NCBI GenBank assembly: GCA_028293745.1
Contig: JAQGOF010000169.1
Coordinates: forward strand, 1-60,099
Reading direction: 5' to 3'
Length of the DNA stretch: 60,099 nt
DNA from: Gammaproteobacteria bacterium
GTDB taxonomy: Bacteria; Pseudomonadota; Gammaproteobacteria; Steroidobacterales; Steroidobacteraceae
The notes below the pieces were generated by a model. That model did no database searches, was not told the DNA's origin, and saw nothing but the letters and a program-made list of their open reading frames with translations. Shown here one piece after another: positions 1 to 9,725 of this stretch (the first letter of the stretch is position 1; each line of letters starts with the position of its first letter). The translations under genes and the position numbers were made by a program.

Positions 1-261
1 TCCGAGGCCTACCGGCAAGTCGAGGAGATCCGCGGCGTGGCAGACGCGAAAGCCACCGAAATCTACTCGAAGGCTTACAACCAGAGCCCGGAGGCGGTGG
101 AGTTCTATGAATTCACACGGACCATGCAGTCCTACAAGTCCATCATTGGCGAAAACACGACCCTTGTCCTTTCCACACGCAGTGACCTCTTCAAGTTTCT
201 GGAGGGCGTGACCCCGGATGGCAACCGCGTTTCGGCCCAACGTTCCCGCGACAAACCATGA
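1..261 (+). CDS. hflC: HflC, C-terminal part (gene runs off the left edge)
   Basis: The reading frame is open from the first base and ends in TGA, giving the last 86 residues of a band-7/SPFH protein. The helical stretch EIRGVADAKATEIY, then SPEAVEFYEFTRTMQSYKSI and the ending with LSTRSDLFKFL, is the usual HflC tail. HflC forms with HflK a membrane-anchored periplasmic assembly that modulates the FtsH protease. The N-terminal membrane anchor and SPFH domain lie outside the window. hflK would be expected just upstream. The family call is from recognised sequence and is fairly safe. Confidence 0.9.
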   Translation, partial: SEAYRQVEEIRGVADAKATEIYSKAYNQSPEAVEFYEFTRTMQSYKSIIGENTTLVLSTRSDLFKFLEGVTPDGNRVSAQRSRDKP

Positions 262-442
262 CAATCCGGGCATGTAGTCGGCGGATGAGCTTCATAATGA
301 CTCAGTTCCGCTCGTCCGAGCCAATGTCCGCAGGGACCACGGCGCTAGAGCCCGCCTAAAGATAGGCGACCGAGGCGGCTGCTCCGACCGGACCTGCTCA
401 AGTAGTGCGCCCGCGACCGGAGCTGCGCGCGGCTGCGCCGAA

Positions 443-2155
443 TCATCCCTTGGGAGGTGGCACGGAGACCGCGTGGTCTTCCACAGCGGCGAGACTCGAA
501 TCCGGTTCAACTTCCTTCAATCGACTGGGTTGCAGCTCGCCTGCGCGCTCGAGCACCGGATAGGCAACCGAGCAGATATGCGAATGGATGCGCTTCAAGT
601 CACGCAGTATGTCCAGATGCAGCGAGCTGGATTCGATGCTCTCGGGGCGTCCGTTCCGCAACCGCGCCAGATGGCTTTCTGCAGCTGCAAACTCGGCCGA
701 CCGCAGGGTGGCTTTTTCTGTTACCAGCTGTCGCGCGATCTTGACATCAGCGGACATGAAGACGCTGAAAGCCAGCTTGAGGTTGTCGAAGACTTCCTGA
801 TGGAACGACTCCAACTCGGCAGCGCCTTCCTTCGAGAAGACGACCTTGCGCTTGATCTTCTTCGCCGCGAGCTCCATCAAATTCTTGTCGATGATATCCC
901 CGACATGCTCCAGGTTGATTGAAAACGAGATGATTTCCATCGCCCGGTACGCATCTCGTTGGTTCAGGCTTTCGCGGGTAAGCTTGGTAACGTACAGCTT
1001 CACCGCCTCATCGAGTCGGTCCACGGCATCGTCCATGCGGCAGATTTCCGCCACCAACTTGCGGTCGTCGGTCATGAGCGCTGTCATCGTCCGGCGCAGC
1101 ATGTTCTCTATGATGTCCCCGATATGAAGGGTTTCGCGTGCAGCGCAGACCAGGGCCACCGAAGGCGTCGCGAGCGCGGTCTCGTCCAGGTACAGCGGTG
1201 TTGACGGGTCGGTGGGTTTAACGCGCTGCGGCAGCAGACGTGTCAACAGCGATGCCAGGCCGCCTAACGGCAGAATAAACACAAGTGCCAAGACCACATT
1301 GAACACGGTATGAAAATCGGCGGCCATACGCGAGGGGTTGGGCTCGATCCGACCGAGTGCCCGGGCGATCGGATCCAGGAACGGCAGGACGAGCGCGCAG
1401 CCGATCAGGCGATTGAGCAGATTGCCCAGAGGCAGACGGCGGCTGGCGGGGTTGTCACTGTGGCTGCCCTCCACCAGAGGATTGATTGCACTGCCGAGGT
1501 TGGCGCCGAGGATCAGGGCAAGCGCCGCGACCGGCGTGATGAACTGCGAGTACGCCAGGGACATCACCAGCAGAACCACCGTCACGCTGGAATGGGCGGC
1601 CCAGGTGAGTGCTGCCGCCATCAGGAGGCACAACAACGGTTCGCCGGTCATGGCGCCGAGCAGCGTGCGTACGGCTGGTGCATTCTCCGCGGGCGCCAGC
1701 GTGTCGAGCAGGATGTGCAGCGAGAGCACCATCAGGCCCACGCCGATGGCCACTCGTCCAAGATCGCGTGTGCGTGTTTGCCCGCCGCGCTTGAAGGCTG
1801 TCACGCCAATCAGAAACAGGACCGGCGCTACCGCCGAGACATTGAACGAGAGGATTTGGACGATGAGCGTGGTCCCGACATTCGCGCCGAGCATGATCGC
1901 GAGGGCGGGGACCAAATCGACCGTTCCACCGGTTACGAAGGAAGCGGTCATCAGCCCGGTCGCGGTACTGCTTTGCAGGAGCGCGGTCACGAAAATGCCG
2001 GCCAGGAATGCCAGGAAACGATTGCGCAGCGCCATTCCGAGGAAGCGCCGCAAGTCGGAACCGAAGGCGCGCACGATCCCGCTGTGGACCATGTGCAGGC
2101 CCCACAACAGCAGCGCGACGCCGCCTACGAGATCGAGAAGGATCATGCTGCCCAC
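443..2155 (-). CDS. Na/Pi-cotransporter family protein with PhoU-like C-terminal domain
   Basis: The 570-residue protein has an N-terminal half of hydrophobic segments with the two inverted sodium/phosphate cotransporter repeats. The first carries the QSSTAT motif near residues 61-66 and the second the related HSSVTVVLL near residues 188-196. The C-terminal third, from about residue 340, is charged and helical like PhoU. This matches NptA/YjbB-type phosphate transporters or exporters of the inner membrane. The chosen start is GTG with a GGAGGA ribosome site 8 bases upstream; an ATG three codons later is an alternative. It lies convergent to hflC. Substrate is inferred from family only. Confidence 0.9.
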   Translation of the reverse strand: MGSMILLDLVGGVALLLWGLHMVHSGIVRAFGSDLRRFLGMALRNRFLAFLAGIFVTALLQSSTATGLMTASFVTGGTVDLVPALAIMLGANVGTTLIVQILSFNVSAVAPVLFLIGVTAFKRGGQTRTRDLGRVAIGVGLMVLSLHILLDTLAPAENAPAVRTLLGAMTGEPLLCLLMAAALTWAAHSSVTVVLLVMSLAYSQFITPVAALALILGANLGSAINPLVEGSHSDNPASRRLPLGNLLNRLIGCALVLPFLDPIARALGRIEPNPSRMAADFHTVFNVVLALVFILPLGGLASLLTRLLPQRVKPTDPSTPLYLDETALATPSVALVCAARETLHIGDIIENMLRRTMTALMTDDRKLVAEICRMDDAVDRLDEAVKLYVTKLTRESLNQRDAYRAMEIISFSINLEHVGDIIDKNLMELAAKKIKRKVVFSKEGAAELESFHQEVFDNLKLAFSVFMSADVKIARQLVTEKATLRSAEFAAAESHLARLRNGRPESIESSSLHLDILRDLKRIHSHICSVAYPVLERAGELQPSRLKEVEPDSSLAAVEDHAVSVPPPKG

Positions 2156-2526
2156 GCCGTCATTCCTCCGATGGGGCTGGAATACCGAAGGTACCGACGA
2201 TGGCCATGCCGGTCTGCGACCCTGTTATCGTTTGCTATCAACGATCTGGCCGCAGGGGATCGTCCCACGGCAGCTTACGGCCCCGCAATCGAATGCTCGC
2301 AGAGATCCAGCGCCACGGCTATCGCACGCCGTGGCCGCCTGCGGATCGCACATTAGAGCCCGTTGAAATCTGGCGATGGTCGCCCGCCGCATACCGGCCG
2401 CTGGTGCTGATGATAGCTCTTGCGCGTTCTCGGCTTCGGCGTCTGCCTGTTGTTTCCGCCGAAGCTGTCCCCCCCTCCCATCGCGTCTGGGCTGGGGGGA
2501 CCGAGCACGAACCGCCGACGAAGAGC
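2156..2526. other. Gene-free stretch between two minus-strand genes
   Basis: No frame here looks like protein: the open frames are antisense or frame-shifted extensions of the flanking genes. The start region of the phosphate transporter gene lies at the low-coordinate side. A GC-rich hairpin (2467-2501) lies just beyond the stop of the downstream minus-strand gene. Nothing else recognisable is seen. Confidence 0.6.
2467..2501 (-). terminator. GC-rich hairpin behind the TIGR03118 gene
   Basis: GTCCCCCC pairs with GGGGGGAC at the ends and CCCA with TGGG inside, separated by a 2x2 mismatch and a 7-base loop. It sits 26 bases after the stop of the minus-strand gene starting at 3636. There is no T-run beside it, so it may stabilise or end the transcript, but it is not a textbook intrinsic terminator. 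Confidence 0.35.
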
Positions 2527-3636
2527 CTACTTGTCGTCTGAGTCGTGATCGCTTGTCGGAGTGGCGCTGAGCGATCCAAACAGCCCGTCTGCCTCGCCAT
2601 TGGGACCGGAGGTGAAGTACAGTTTGTCGGGATCGGCAGCAAGCCCATTGCCGAAGACGATCGACCAGAGCCCATCGATCCTGACGGCGTGGCCCTTAGG
2701 GTCATGTAGTTGGCCGCGGAAGTCGCCGCCCGAAGTAAAGCCGCTGATCCGACCGTCGCCGAAATTGCCGATCAAAATTCGGGTGCTGAACGGTCCGAAG
2801 TCCAAGGGTGCCCGCGCAATCCCCCAAGGAGAGTTGAGCGTGCCACGCGAAGCAAAGCGAGTGATCAAATTGCCGTCAGTGTCGAAGACGTCGACAAAGC
2901 CGTGACCCGGACCTTTGACATCGTCGTGCTTCAGTTCGTCCTGCTTTGCGTACGTCACGAACAGATTGCCATCAATGAGCGCAATGCCGAACGGTGCATA
3001 ACCGGTCGGCAACGTTGGGTCGGAAAACGATCCTGCAAGCTTTGCCGGCTGGAAGCTGGAGTCAAACACATCGATGGTGCCTGCTCTGAAATTTGTCGCG
3101 TACAGAAAGACGCCCGTTGAATTCGTCGCCAGCGCGAGCCCCTTATATACGGCACCGTTGCCGCGATCAGAATTGTCGGCCTCCAGGATGGCCGTGCTTC
3201 GATCTGCCTGGCCGGGGCTCCAGGCAGAGATTGTGCCGTCTTCAGTCGAGAAAATGAAAAGCGCAGGGGTCTTCGGGGCGACATTGAAGACGGACCCGTT
3301 TGGGTTCCACACAAGTCCGGTGGGGGCTGCTGCGGTGAAGCCCGCTGGGGGGTTCTTCGGTGCTGGGATCTTGACCGTCAGCGGGACGATGGCGCCCTGG
3401 CCAGTGTAAAGAGTCGAAACGCCGGTCTTATTGTCGGCGATCCAGAATGGCCCGCCTGGGAAGGCCGCTATTCCCCACGGATTCTGCAGATTCTTGTCCG
3501 GGGTCTTCGCGGTGACTGCCCCGTCGGATACGAGGTTGGTCTGTTGATACGCGAAATCGTCGTTGTCCGCGTGTGCAACGTTTGTCGCACACATTGCAGC
3601 AACTATGAATGGAACGAAGAGATCTCTCGAATTCAT
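2527..3636 (-). CDS. Exported TIGR03118-family beta-propeller protein
   Basis: This 369-residue protein begins with a clear Sec signal peptide (about 23 residues ending AHA). The mature part has repeated glycine-rich beta segments: NPWGIAAFPGGPFWIADN, TGLVWNPNGS, YKGLALATN, APFGIALIDGNLFVTYA, LNSPWGIARAP and ILIGNFGDGRISGF. These are the markers of the TIGR03118 family of secreted NHL/SMP-30-like propellers. No catalytic residues can be assigned and the function is unknown. The start is supported by AGGGGAT upstream of the ATG. Family membership is recognised; any sugar-related or extracellular-matrix role would be guesswork. Confidence 0.85.
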   Translation of the reverse strand: MNSRDLFVPFIVAAMCATNVAHADNDDFAYQQTNLVSDGAVTAKTPDKNLQNPWGIAAFPGGPFWIADNKTGVSTLYTGQGAIVPLTVKIPAPKNPPAGFTAAAPTGLVWNPNGSVFNVAPKTPALFIFSTEDGTISAWSPGQADRSTAILEADNSDRGNGAVYKGLALATNSTGVFLYATNFRAGTIDVFDSSFQPAKLAGSFSDPTLPTGYAPFGIALIDGNLFVTYAKQDELKHDDVKGPGHGFVDVFDTDGNLITRFASRGTLNSPWGIARAPLDFGPFSTRILIGNFGDGRISGFTSGGDFRGQLHDPKGHAVRIDGLWSIVFGNGLAADPDKLYFTSGPNGEADGLFGSLSATPTSDHDSDDK

Positions 3637-3926
3637 GTTGATATCCCCTGGTTGTTTGAGCCGCCCGGGCGGGACGATCTTCGTGCAGGTCGTCGGTTTA
3701 GAGTCGCGTTTGATGCGGCGTTGGTGAGTGCCGGGTGCATCCCGGCGAGTTCAATGCTGCGTGAGTGAGCAGCACTTTTTCGTGCAGTTCTCGTGTTCCC
3801 GGAATCTCCAATTCCAGGTCGTTGTCAATGTAAACTGCATGCCGTGTGTCGCGTTATCGACTCGTCCTGGTCATCAGCAGTCGGGCCCGGATTCTTTGAT
3901 GCCGTCGCCCGGCGGGGAGAACTGCG

Positions 3927-4769
3927 ATGCGACTTTCAGGTCTCTTGTTCGCCGCCTTCCTCGTGGCGTGTCTGAATCAAACATATTGCTACGCGCAGAG
4001 CGGCGAGCAGCGCCGTTCCGGGGAACAGCCCGAGCCTTACCACAAGCATCACGATACCCGTCACGGCCACGATCATGTTTATCCGGATCGGGGCGCGATT
4101 GTGCGGGACCTACCGCGGGGAACAATAGGGATCAACTACGCCGATGTGTCCTACCGCTACCATGACGGCATCTGGCTGGAGCCCCGCGGGCCGGCATTCA
4201 CGGTCATAGCGCCGCCGATCGGGATCGTCGTGCCAACACTGCCCACGTTCTCCACCGTTCTGGCGAATGGTGGGGAGACCTATGTTTATGCCAACGACAC
4301 CTATTACCGACCCAGGCCCGACCTGGGCGGTTACGAAGTCGTGAACGAACCGGCCGAAGGATTTCCCCAAACCGGACTGGCTACGACACCACCCGTCTCG
4401 GCACAAGCTGCGACGGTACCTCCCCTGGCGCAAGCTGCGACGCTTCCCCTCCCCACGACCGCGGCGGTGACTACGACCTCAATGGCTGCCGCACCGGCGC
4501 CGGTCACGCTTCCGACAGGACCTGCCTCACCTTCGCCATCCGGTTCGCCACAGGGACCGAAGGTCTTCCTTTACCCGAAGAACGGCCAAACTCCCGATCA
4601 ACAGGCGCGTGATCGATATGAGTGTTACCGGTTCGCCGTAGCACAGAGTGGTTTTGATCCTACGCGCTCGACCGGCGCCGCATCACCTGCGCCGGGCAAC
4701 GAGCCGCAGTCCGACTATGAGCGGGCACAGAGCGCTTGCTTTGAGGCGCGCGGTTACGCGAGTCGGTGA
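3927..4769 (+). CDS. Exported DUF6515-like protein with proline/alanine-rich linker
   Basis: A signal peptide of about 23 residues (ending CYA) is followed by a His-rich segment, then RGAIVRDLPRGTIGINYADV, YRYHDGIWLEPRG, VIAPPIGIVVPTLP and YVYANDTYYRP. That order of short beta segments is typical of DUF6515 proteins. A low-complexity Pro/Ala/Thr linker covers roughly residues 150-215. The C-terminal part contains GQTPDQQARDRYECYRFAVA followed by QSGFDPT, a conserved module of envelope proteins in this group. Likely periplasmic or outer-membrane associated. No enzymatic role is evident. Confidence 0.75.
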   Translation: MRLSGLLFAAFLVACLNQTYCYAQSGEQRRSGEQPEPYHKHHDTRHGHDHVYPDRGAIVRDLPRGTIGINYADVSYRYHDGIWLEPRGPAFTVIAPPIGIVVPTLPTFSTVLANGGETYVYANDTYYRPRPDLGGYEVVNEPAEGFPQTGLATTPPVSAQAATVPPLAQAATLPLPTTAAVTTTSMAAAPAPVTLPTGPASPSPSGSPQGPKVFLYPKNGQTPDQQARDRYECYRFAVAQSGFDPTRSTGAASPAPGNEPQSDYERAQSACFEARGYASR

Positions 4770-4897
4770 GCGCGAGTCTTCGCTCGCTTAGGATGCGGGT
4801 TGGATTCTCTCGGGGGCGGTGACACCGCGCCACTTCGGCCGGCACATGGCGAATTCCGCGCATTTCGCACGATCACCACGCGCTGAGCAGGGCAAAA

Positions 4898-6586
4898 TTG
4901 ACGACATTCGGGCAGTTTACGAGATACATCCCGCTGGCGGTCGGTCTGCTCACCGTATCCACTCCTCCCGCCGCCGCATTTTCGGTGACGGTGAAGGTCG
5001 ATGCCGCGAAACCGGTCGGCGCGTTGCCGCCGATCTGGCGTTTCTTCGGCGCGGACGAGCCCAATTACGGTACCCGGCCTGAGGGCGAGCGGCTGTTGGT
5101 GGAACTGGGCAATCTACGCTCGGGCAAAGTCTATTTCCGCGCCCACAACCTGATGACAACCGGTGACGGGACGCCCGACTTCAAGTGGGGTAGTACCAAC
5201 ATTTACACGGAAAGGGATGGCAGGCCGGTGTACGACTTCACCTTCGTCGATCACATCATTGACACCTACCTTGCGCGCGGCATCCATCCCTATCTCGAGA
5301 TCGGCTTCATGCCCGAGGCGATGAGTGCCGCCTCCGCTGGGGTGCCGTATCGCCGGGTGTGGAGGCCTGGCAGCGATTACAAGGGCATTACGGCCGGATG
5401 GTCCTATCCTCCTCGCGACAACGACAAGTGGGCCGAATTGGTCTATCAATGGACCCGCCACAATGTCGAGCGTTACGGCCGTGCCGAGGTGCAGCGGTGG
5501 TATTTCGAGGTGTGGAACGAGCCCAACCTCGATTTCTATTGGCGAGGCACGCCGGAGGACTTCTACCGCCTGCATGACTATGCCGTCGACGCCGTGCGCC
5601 GCGCGCTTCCGAGCGCGCGAGTCGGCGGCCCGGATGTCGCTGGATCGGGCGGCGCCTTCATGGACGGCTTCCTGAAGCACGTCATCACTGGCACCAACTA
5701 TGCGACTGGCAAGGTAGGCACGCCAACCGATTTCCTCTCCTTCCACGCCAAGGGTCAGCCAACGGTCGTGGATGGCCACGTCCGCATGGGTATCTCCAAC
5801 CAGCTCAAGACCGCCGATGAGGCCTTCACCAAGATCGCCGCCATACCAGAGTTGGCCCACAAGCCGATAGTCATCGGCGAGAACGACCCTGAGGGCTGCG
5901 CCGCCTGCCCGGGACCGCAGAACGCGTATCGCAACGACACCATGTATTCGAGCTACACCGCCGCTTGCTATGCGCGGCTCTGGGAACTGGCCCGCCAACG
6001 GGACGTGAATCTCGAAGGTGCGCTAACCTGGGCATTCACCTTCGTTGGCCAACCGTGGTTTGCTGGCTATCGCCAGCTTGCTACCAACGGCGTCGACCTG
6101 CCGGTGCTCAATGTCTTTCGGCTGTTCGCGCGGCTTGGCCCGGATCAGGTCGCGGCAACCAGCAGCGGCGAAGTGCCGCTGGCACAAATCATGTCAGACG
6201 GCGTTCGCGGCGCGCCCGATGTTGGTGTGCTGGCCACGCGCGCGGATAACGGCCGGGTGGATATTCTACTTTGGCATTATCAGGACGACGATGTGGCGGG
6301 GCCGCCGGCGGAGGTCCATCTCTTACTCACCGGCCTTGCGCCTGGCCTGCAGCGGCAGGCGCGCGTTTGGCGAGTGGACCGGCAGAACGGCGACGCGTTC
6401 ACTGCATGGAAGGCGATGGGGTCACCGGTCAAGCCCACGAAGCAGCAGGTTGACCAGTTGGTTTGGTCGTCGCACATGGCAGCTCGAGCGGTCCGGATGG
6501 GGCCCCGATTGCACGATGCCAGTGTGGCATTGGAGCGTCATCTGCCTCTGCAAAGTGTTGAGCTAATTGAAATAGGTCCGCGGTAG
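4898..6586 (+). CDS. Exported glycoside hydrolase, GH39 (beta-xylosidase-like)
   Basis: This is a 562-residue protein with a Sec signal peptide (residues 1-27, ending AAA). The (beta/alpha)8 barrel shows FEVWNEPN, with the presumed acid/base Glu208, and PIVIGENDPEGCAAC, with the presumed nucleophile Glu328. Both match GH39 retaining beta-xylosidases and relatives. A C-terminal beta-rich part (from about residue 440) fits the accessory domain of the family. The start is TTG; no in-frame ATG precedes the signal peptide, and a GAGCAGGG site lies just upstream. It converges on the TonB-receptor gene. The true substrate is unknown: GH39-like enzymes act on xylosides, iduronides and other sugars. 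Confidence 0.85.
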   Translation: MTTFGQFTRYIPLAVGLLTVSTPPAAAFSVTVKVDAAKPVGALPPIWRFFGADEPNYGTRPEGERLLVELGNLRSGKVYFRAHNLMTTGDGTPDFKWGSTNIYTERDGRPVYDFTFVDHIIDTYLARGIHPYLEIGFMPEAMSAASAGVPYRRVWRPGSDYKGITAGWSYPPRDNDKWAELVYQWTRHNVERYGRAEVQRWYFEVWNEPNLDFYWRGTPEDFYRLHDYAVDAVRRALPSARVGGPDVAGSGGAFMDGFLKHVITGTNYATGKVGTPTDFLSFHAKGQPTVVDGHVRMGISNQLKTADEAFTKIAAIPELAHKPIVIGENDPEGCAACPGPQNAYRNDTMYSSYTAACYARLWELARQRDVNLEGALTWAFTFVGQPWFAGYRQLATNGVDLPVLNVFRLFARLGPDQVAATSSGEVPLAQIMSDGVRGAPDVGVLATRADNGRVDILLWHYQDDDVAGPPAEVHLLLTGLAPGLQRQARVWRVDRQNGDAFTAWKAMGSPVKPTKQQVDQLVWSSHMAARAVRMGPRLHDASVALERHLPLQSVELIEIGPR

Positions 6587-6677
6587 CCTGCCGAACCGAA
6601 GGCGCAGCGCCCCTGCGCGCCGGCGCGGCCAAGGTGGACCAGGATATACCGTGGAAGTGAGTTGGACCGAGCCGGCG

Positions 6678-9668
6678 CTAGCTACTGCCGAACTTATAGC
6701 TCAGGCGCACACCGATCGTCCGGGGACGATTCACCGTTATGGCCTTGTACCATTGCGCGTAGTTCGCAAACAGTTCAGCCCGCGTGTCGGTCAGGTTCTC
6801 TGCATAGACTTGCACGAGCCACCCGTCTTTTCCGACACCAAGGGCGCCGTCATAAGTTGTAAAAGCGGGCAGGTCGTAAGCAACGGAGTTGCCCTGCAGG
6901 TCAAGCGAAGACCGATCGGTCGTAGCGAGGGAGTGTGACTGGTGTACCGCGCCGAACTGAGCGAACGCGTCGTAGCCGTTAAACGCGAACTCGTAACGAA
7001 CACGGAAGTTGCCGCGGAAGGACGGCGCACCGGCGAGCGGGCTGCCAAGTGCCCCGTCCGGATCCGGAACTTTCTGTCCGCCTGATCTGCGTAGCGCGCC
7101 AAAATCAATGGCTGATCCGTCCGTCCACAGGAATGTCGCGTGCTTGACCAACTCGCTACGAGTCCAGGCGGCACCGGCCTCTACGGTGAGCCCGGTCGTG
7201 ACGCGGGCCACGCCGGACGTTTCAACCCCCCGTACCCTGTAGTTACCCCCATTGACAATTTGACCCAAGCTGCCGGTGACACCTGCCGGAGATAAAGCGA
7301 TCTGTGCCTGGTTCCAGTCCTCCTGATAGATGGCGCCATTCCATTGCATGCGCCGGTCCCCCCACATCGTCTTCCAGCCCAGCTCGTTGTTGACGAGGCT
7401 GTCTGGCGCGAAGGCGAGTGGCGGTCTCCAGCCTCCGTGCGCCTTTGCTTGCGTTTGCCACGGGTTGTCACCCGGGTCGAGTGGCGAGTTGCATCCACAG
7501 AGGTACGATGCCCGATTGAAGCCGCCCGCGCGGAAGCCTTGCGACCAGGTGTAGTACAGCAGCGCGTCCTCGGTGACTTTCCAGCTGAGATTCGCGCGGC
7601 TCCTGAAGCTGGAGGAGGTCCGGTCAAGGCCTTCTGAATCGATATTAATGAATTCGGAGTGGTTCACACACGGATTGGGGGCGGTCGGATTGAAGATGAG
7701 CTGGCAACCGAAACTGCTTACCGTCGAGCCGACTTGCGACGTCTCGGTTCGGGAGTAGCGCGTGCCGGCCGTCAGGGTCAGCTTGCCCGGAATGACAGCG
7801 AAGTCGGCTGATATATAGGCAGCCTTCTGTCTGTAACCTCGCGTGAGGTCGTTAAAGAAGGCATCGCCCAGCGGCCGAACGTTCGGGTTGTTCGAGGTCG
7901 CAGGTGCGGATACGAGCACGGCGCCCGGCGTGTAGAAGTCGACCGGAGTACCATTCGGCAGAACCCGTGAACCGTTTAGGGTGTAGTAGCCGGTGGGCGG
8001 TCCGATCGGATTGAAGTACGGAAACGCCGTGAGATAGAAAAAGTCGACCTGGTTCTGAATCCGATAATCTTCGTAAAACAGGCCGCCGACGCCGCGGACG
8101 CGCCAATCACCGGGCGTGCTCAGGCGCAGTTCCTGGGTCAGGTGAGTGTTGCGCTCCAGGGCGCGCCAAGTGGAGCTTGGCGTGAAGCATTGCGCAGTCG
8201 CGGAAGTCTCTGGAGTTTGGTTTACGCACTGATAGTAGTCCGCGTACACACCGCGTGCGTAGTTCGTGTAGTCCTGAACCTGCTCGATGTTGCGCACGAG
8301 ATAGGCGCCCGCATAGATGAGCTTCAGGGCGCCGACACGGCCCTCAACGGTCAGCGCGGTATTCTCAAACCGGTCCTTGCTGTACGAGGGGTTGTACAGC
8401 TGTACGCTGAGGTCGGGTAGGGGTTCACCGAGCGAATTCGCCGCCATCTCGGCAAACACGCCGTCCGTCTCGATACTTTGGTAGGACTGTGAAAGTACTG
8501 CGCTCCAGTCCTGATTGTACTGGTAGAGCGCCTCTACTCGCATGCCCTTGTAGGTGACCGGATTGATGTCTTTGGCCGCAATGTTGAAGTTGTTGATCAC
8601 GACGCTGTTGGCAGGAACCTTTCCACCTGAGTAAGCGTAGTGAATACCAAGGTCGGTATCGGCACGTGCAAACGTCGCTGGGATGTTATTGATGTATCCG
8701 CCGCGGCGCTCGTTGTAAATCACACCGCGTACGGCCAGCCGATCGGTAATGATGGGGATGTTGAGGGTCGCATCGAGATTGCTGCTCTGTCCTCCATGCG
8801 CAGTCGTTGCGTAGCCTGCGTTCACCGTTGCTTCAGTCACATTGAGCTTCGGCTTGTTCGTGATGTAACGGACAACACCTGCCTGTGCACCTGCCCCGAA
8901 CAACGTGCCCTGCGGACCTTCCAGTATCTCAATGCGCTCGAGGTCGGCGGTGTAGATGTCAAGATTGCGGTTTGGAAGCTGCGCGGACTGCTCATCCAGG
9001 TATACTGCGACGTTCGGAAAACTACCGCCAAAGCCGCCACCCTCAATCCCAGATGCGGCCGTTCCCAAGCCGCGCGCATAGAGGTTGTTCTGAGCCGGGC
9101 CAACTCCGTGCGCGGTTACACCGGGCAAGTAGCTGACGAAGTCATCAAGGGTCGTGGCGTTCAGCCTGGTAAGCGTATCCCCGGTCAACACCTGAATCGC
9201 AATCGGTACGTCCTGCAGGTCCTCCTCGCGGCGGTTGGCCGTGACAATCACCTCGCGCAGTTCGTCCGGCACAGGGCTGTTGATCATGCTCTCCCGTGGT
9301 GGAACCGCTGCGGCGAGTATGCGGATACTGTGCGTTGTCAGGTACTCGAACCGCAGGCCGGTGCCTTGAAGCAGGCGAGCGAGCGCCTCATCGGCAGTCA
9401 GCCCCGCAGCAGCAGCGTGGGATCTTCGGTTACGTACGACACTGGAGACATAGACGAGTTGCAGGCCGGTCTGGCGGGCAAACGCTGCAAGCGCCTCTGC
9501 GAGAGGCCGCTCAGGAATCTCGAAGGTGAGCGAAGTGTGTTCGAAGGTTTGGGCTAACGTCGGTGGAGTATCGAGGAGCGCAACGGGCGCGCAGATCGAG
9601 AGCGCGCGCACCACCCTGGTTGCCAGGGTCGCAACACCCGCTGATCGGTGACCCGAGCGAACCCCCAT
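6678..9668 (-). CDS. TonB-dependent receptor with N-terminal STN signalling domain
   Basis: The 996-residue outer-membrane receptor starts with a signal peptide ending LAQ. A secretin/TonB N-terminal (STN) domain follows at about residues 45-115 (FEIPERPLAEALAAFARQTG). Then comes a plug with EVIVTANRREEDLQDVPIAI and a 22-strand barrel ending in aromatic-rich strands (RTIGVRLSYKFGSS). The STN domain means it signals to the FecR/sigma pair encoded immediately upstream on the same strand (57-base gap). It probably reports ligand binding across the periplasm and induces its own operon. The ligand could be an iron chelate or a carbohydrate; the sequence does not decide. Confidence 0.93.
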   Translation of the reverse strand: MGVRSGHRSAGVATLATRVVRALSICAPVALLDTPPTLAQTFEHTSLTFEIPERPLAEALAAFARQTGLQLVYVSSVVRNRRSHAAAAGLTADEALARLLQGTGLRFEYLTTHSIRILAAAVPPRESMINSPVPDELREVIVTANRREEDLQDVPIAIQVLTGDTLTRLNATTLDDFVSYLPGVTAHGVGPAQNNLYARGLGTAASGIEGGGFGGSFPNVAVYLDEQSAQLPNRNLDIYTADLERIEILEGPQGTLFGAGAQAGVVRYITNKPKLNVTEATVNAGYATTAHGGQSSNLDATLNIPIITDRLAVRGVIYNERRGGYINNIPATFARADTDLGIHYAYSGGKVPANSVVINNFNIAAKDINPVTYKGMRVEALYQYNQDWSAVLSQSYQSIETDGVFAEMAANSLGEPLPDLSVQLYNPSYSKDRFENTALTVEGRVGALKLIYAGAYLVRNIEQVQDYTNYARGVYADYYQCVNQTPETSATAQCFTPSSTWRALERNTHLTQELRLSTPGDWRVRGVGGLFYEDYRIQNQVDFFYLTAFPYFNPIGPPTGYYTLNGSRVLPNGTPVDFYTPGAVLVSAPATSNNPNVRPLGDAFFNDLTRGYRQKAAYISADFAVIPGKLTLTAGTRYSRTETSQVGSTVSSFGCQLIFNPTAPNPCVNHSEFINIDSEGLDRTSSSFRSRANLSWKVTEDALLYYTWSQGFRAGGFNRASYLCGCNSPLDPGDNPWQTQAKAHGGWRPPLAFAPDSLVNNELGWKTMWGDRRMQWNGAIYQEDWNQAQIALSPAGVTGSLGQIVNGGNYRVRGVETSGVARVTTGLTVEAGAAWTRSELVKHATFLWTDGSAIDFGALRRSGGQKVPDPDGALGSPLAGAPSFRGNFRVRYEFAFNGYDAFAQFGAVHQSHSLATTDRSSLDLQGNSVAYDLPAFTTYDGALGVGKDGWLVQVYAENLTDTRAELFANYAQWYKAITVNRPRTIGVRLSYKFGSS

Positions 9669-9725
9669 GTGGTTCCCATTGTGTTCTTTATCTGCCTTGA
9701 CCAGAAGCGTAGCGCAGCATGGCGG

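Noticed and set aside
2144..2165. Short ATG frame before the Na/Pi gene that ends on its internal ATG
   Set aside because: The GTG start eight bases behind GGAGGA is sufficient; the short frame is probably chance.
1310..2356. Long open frames on the plus strand opposite the Na/Pi transporter gene
   Set aside because: Arg/Gln-rich composition without any family motif; they mirror the codon pattern of the real gene on the other strand.
5114..5998. 294-codon minus-strand frame inside the GH39 gene
   Set aside because: Antisense shadow; the GH39 frame carries catalytic motifs and a signal peptide.
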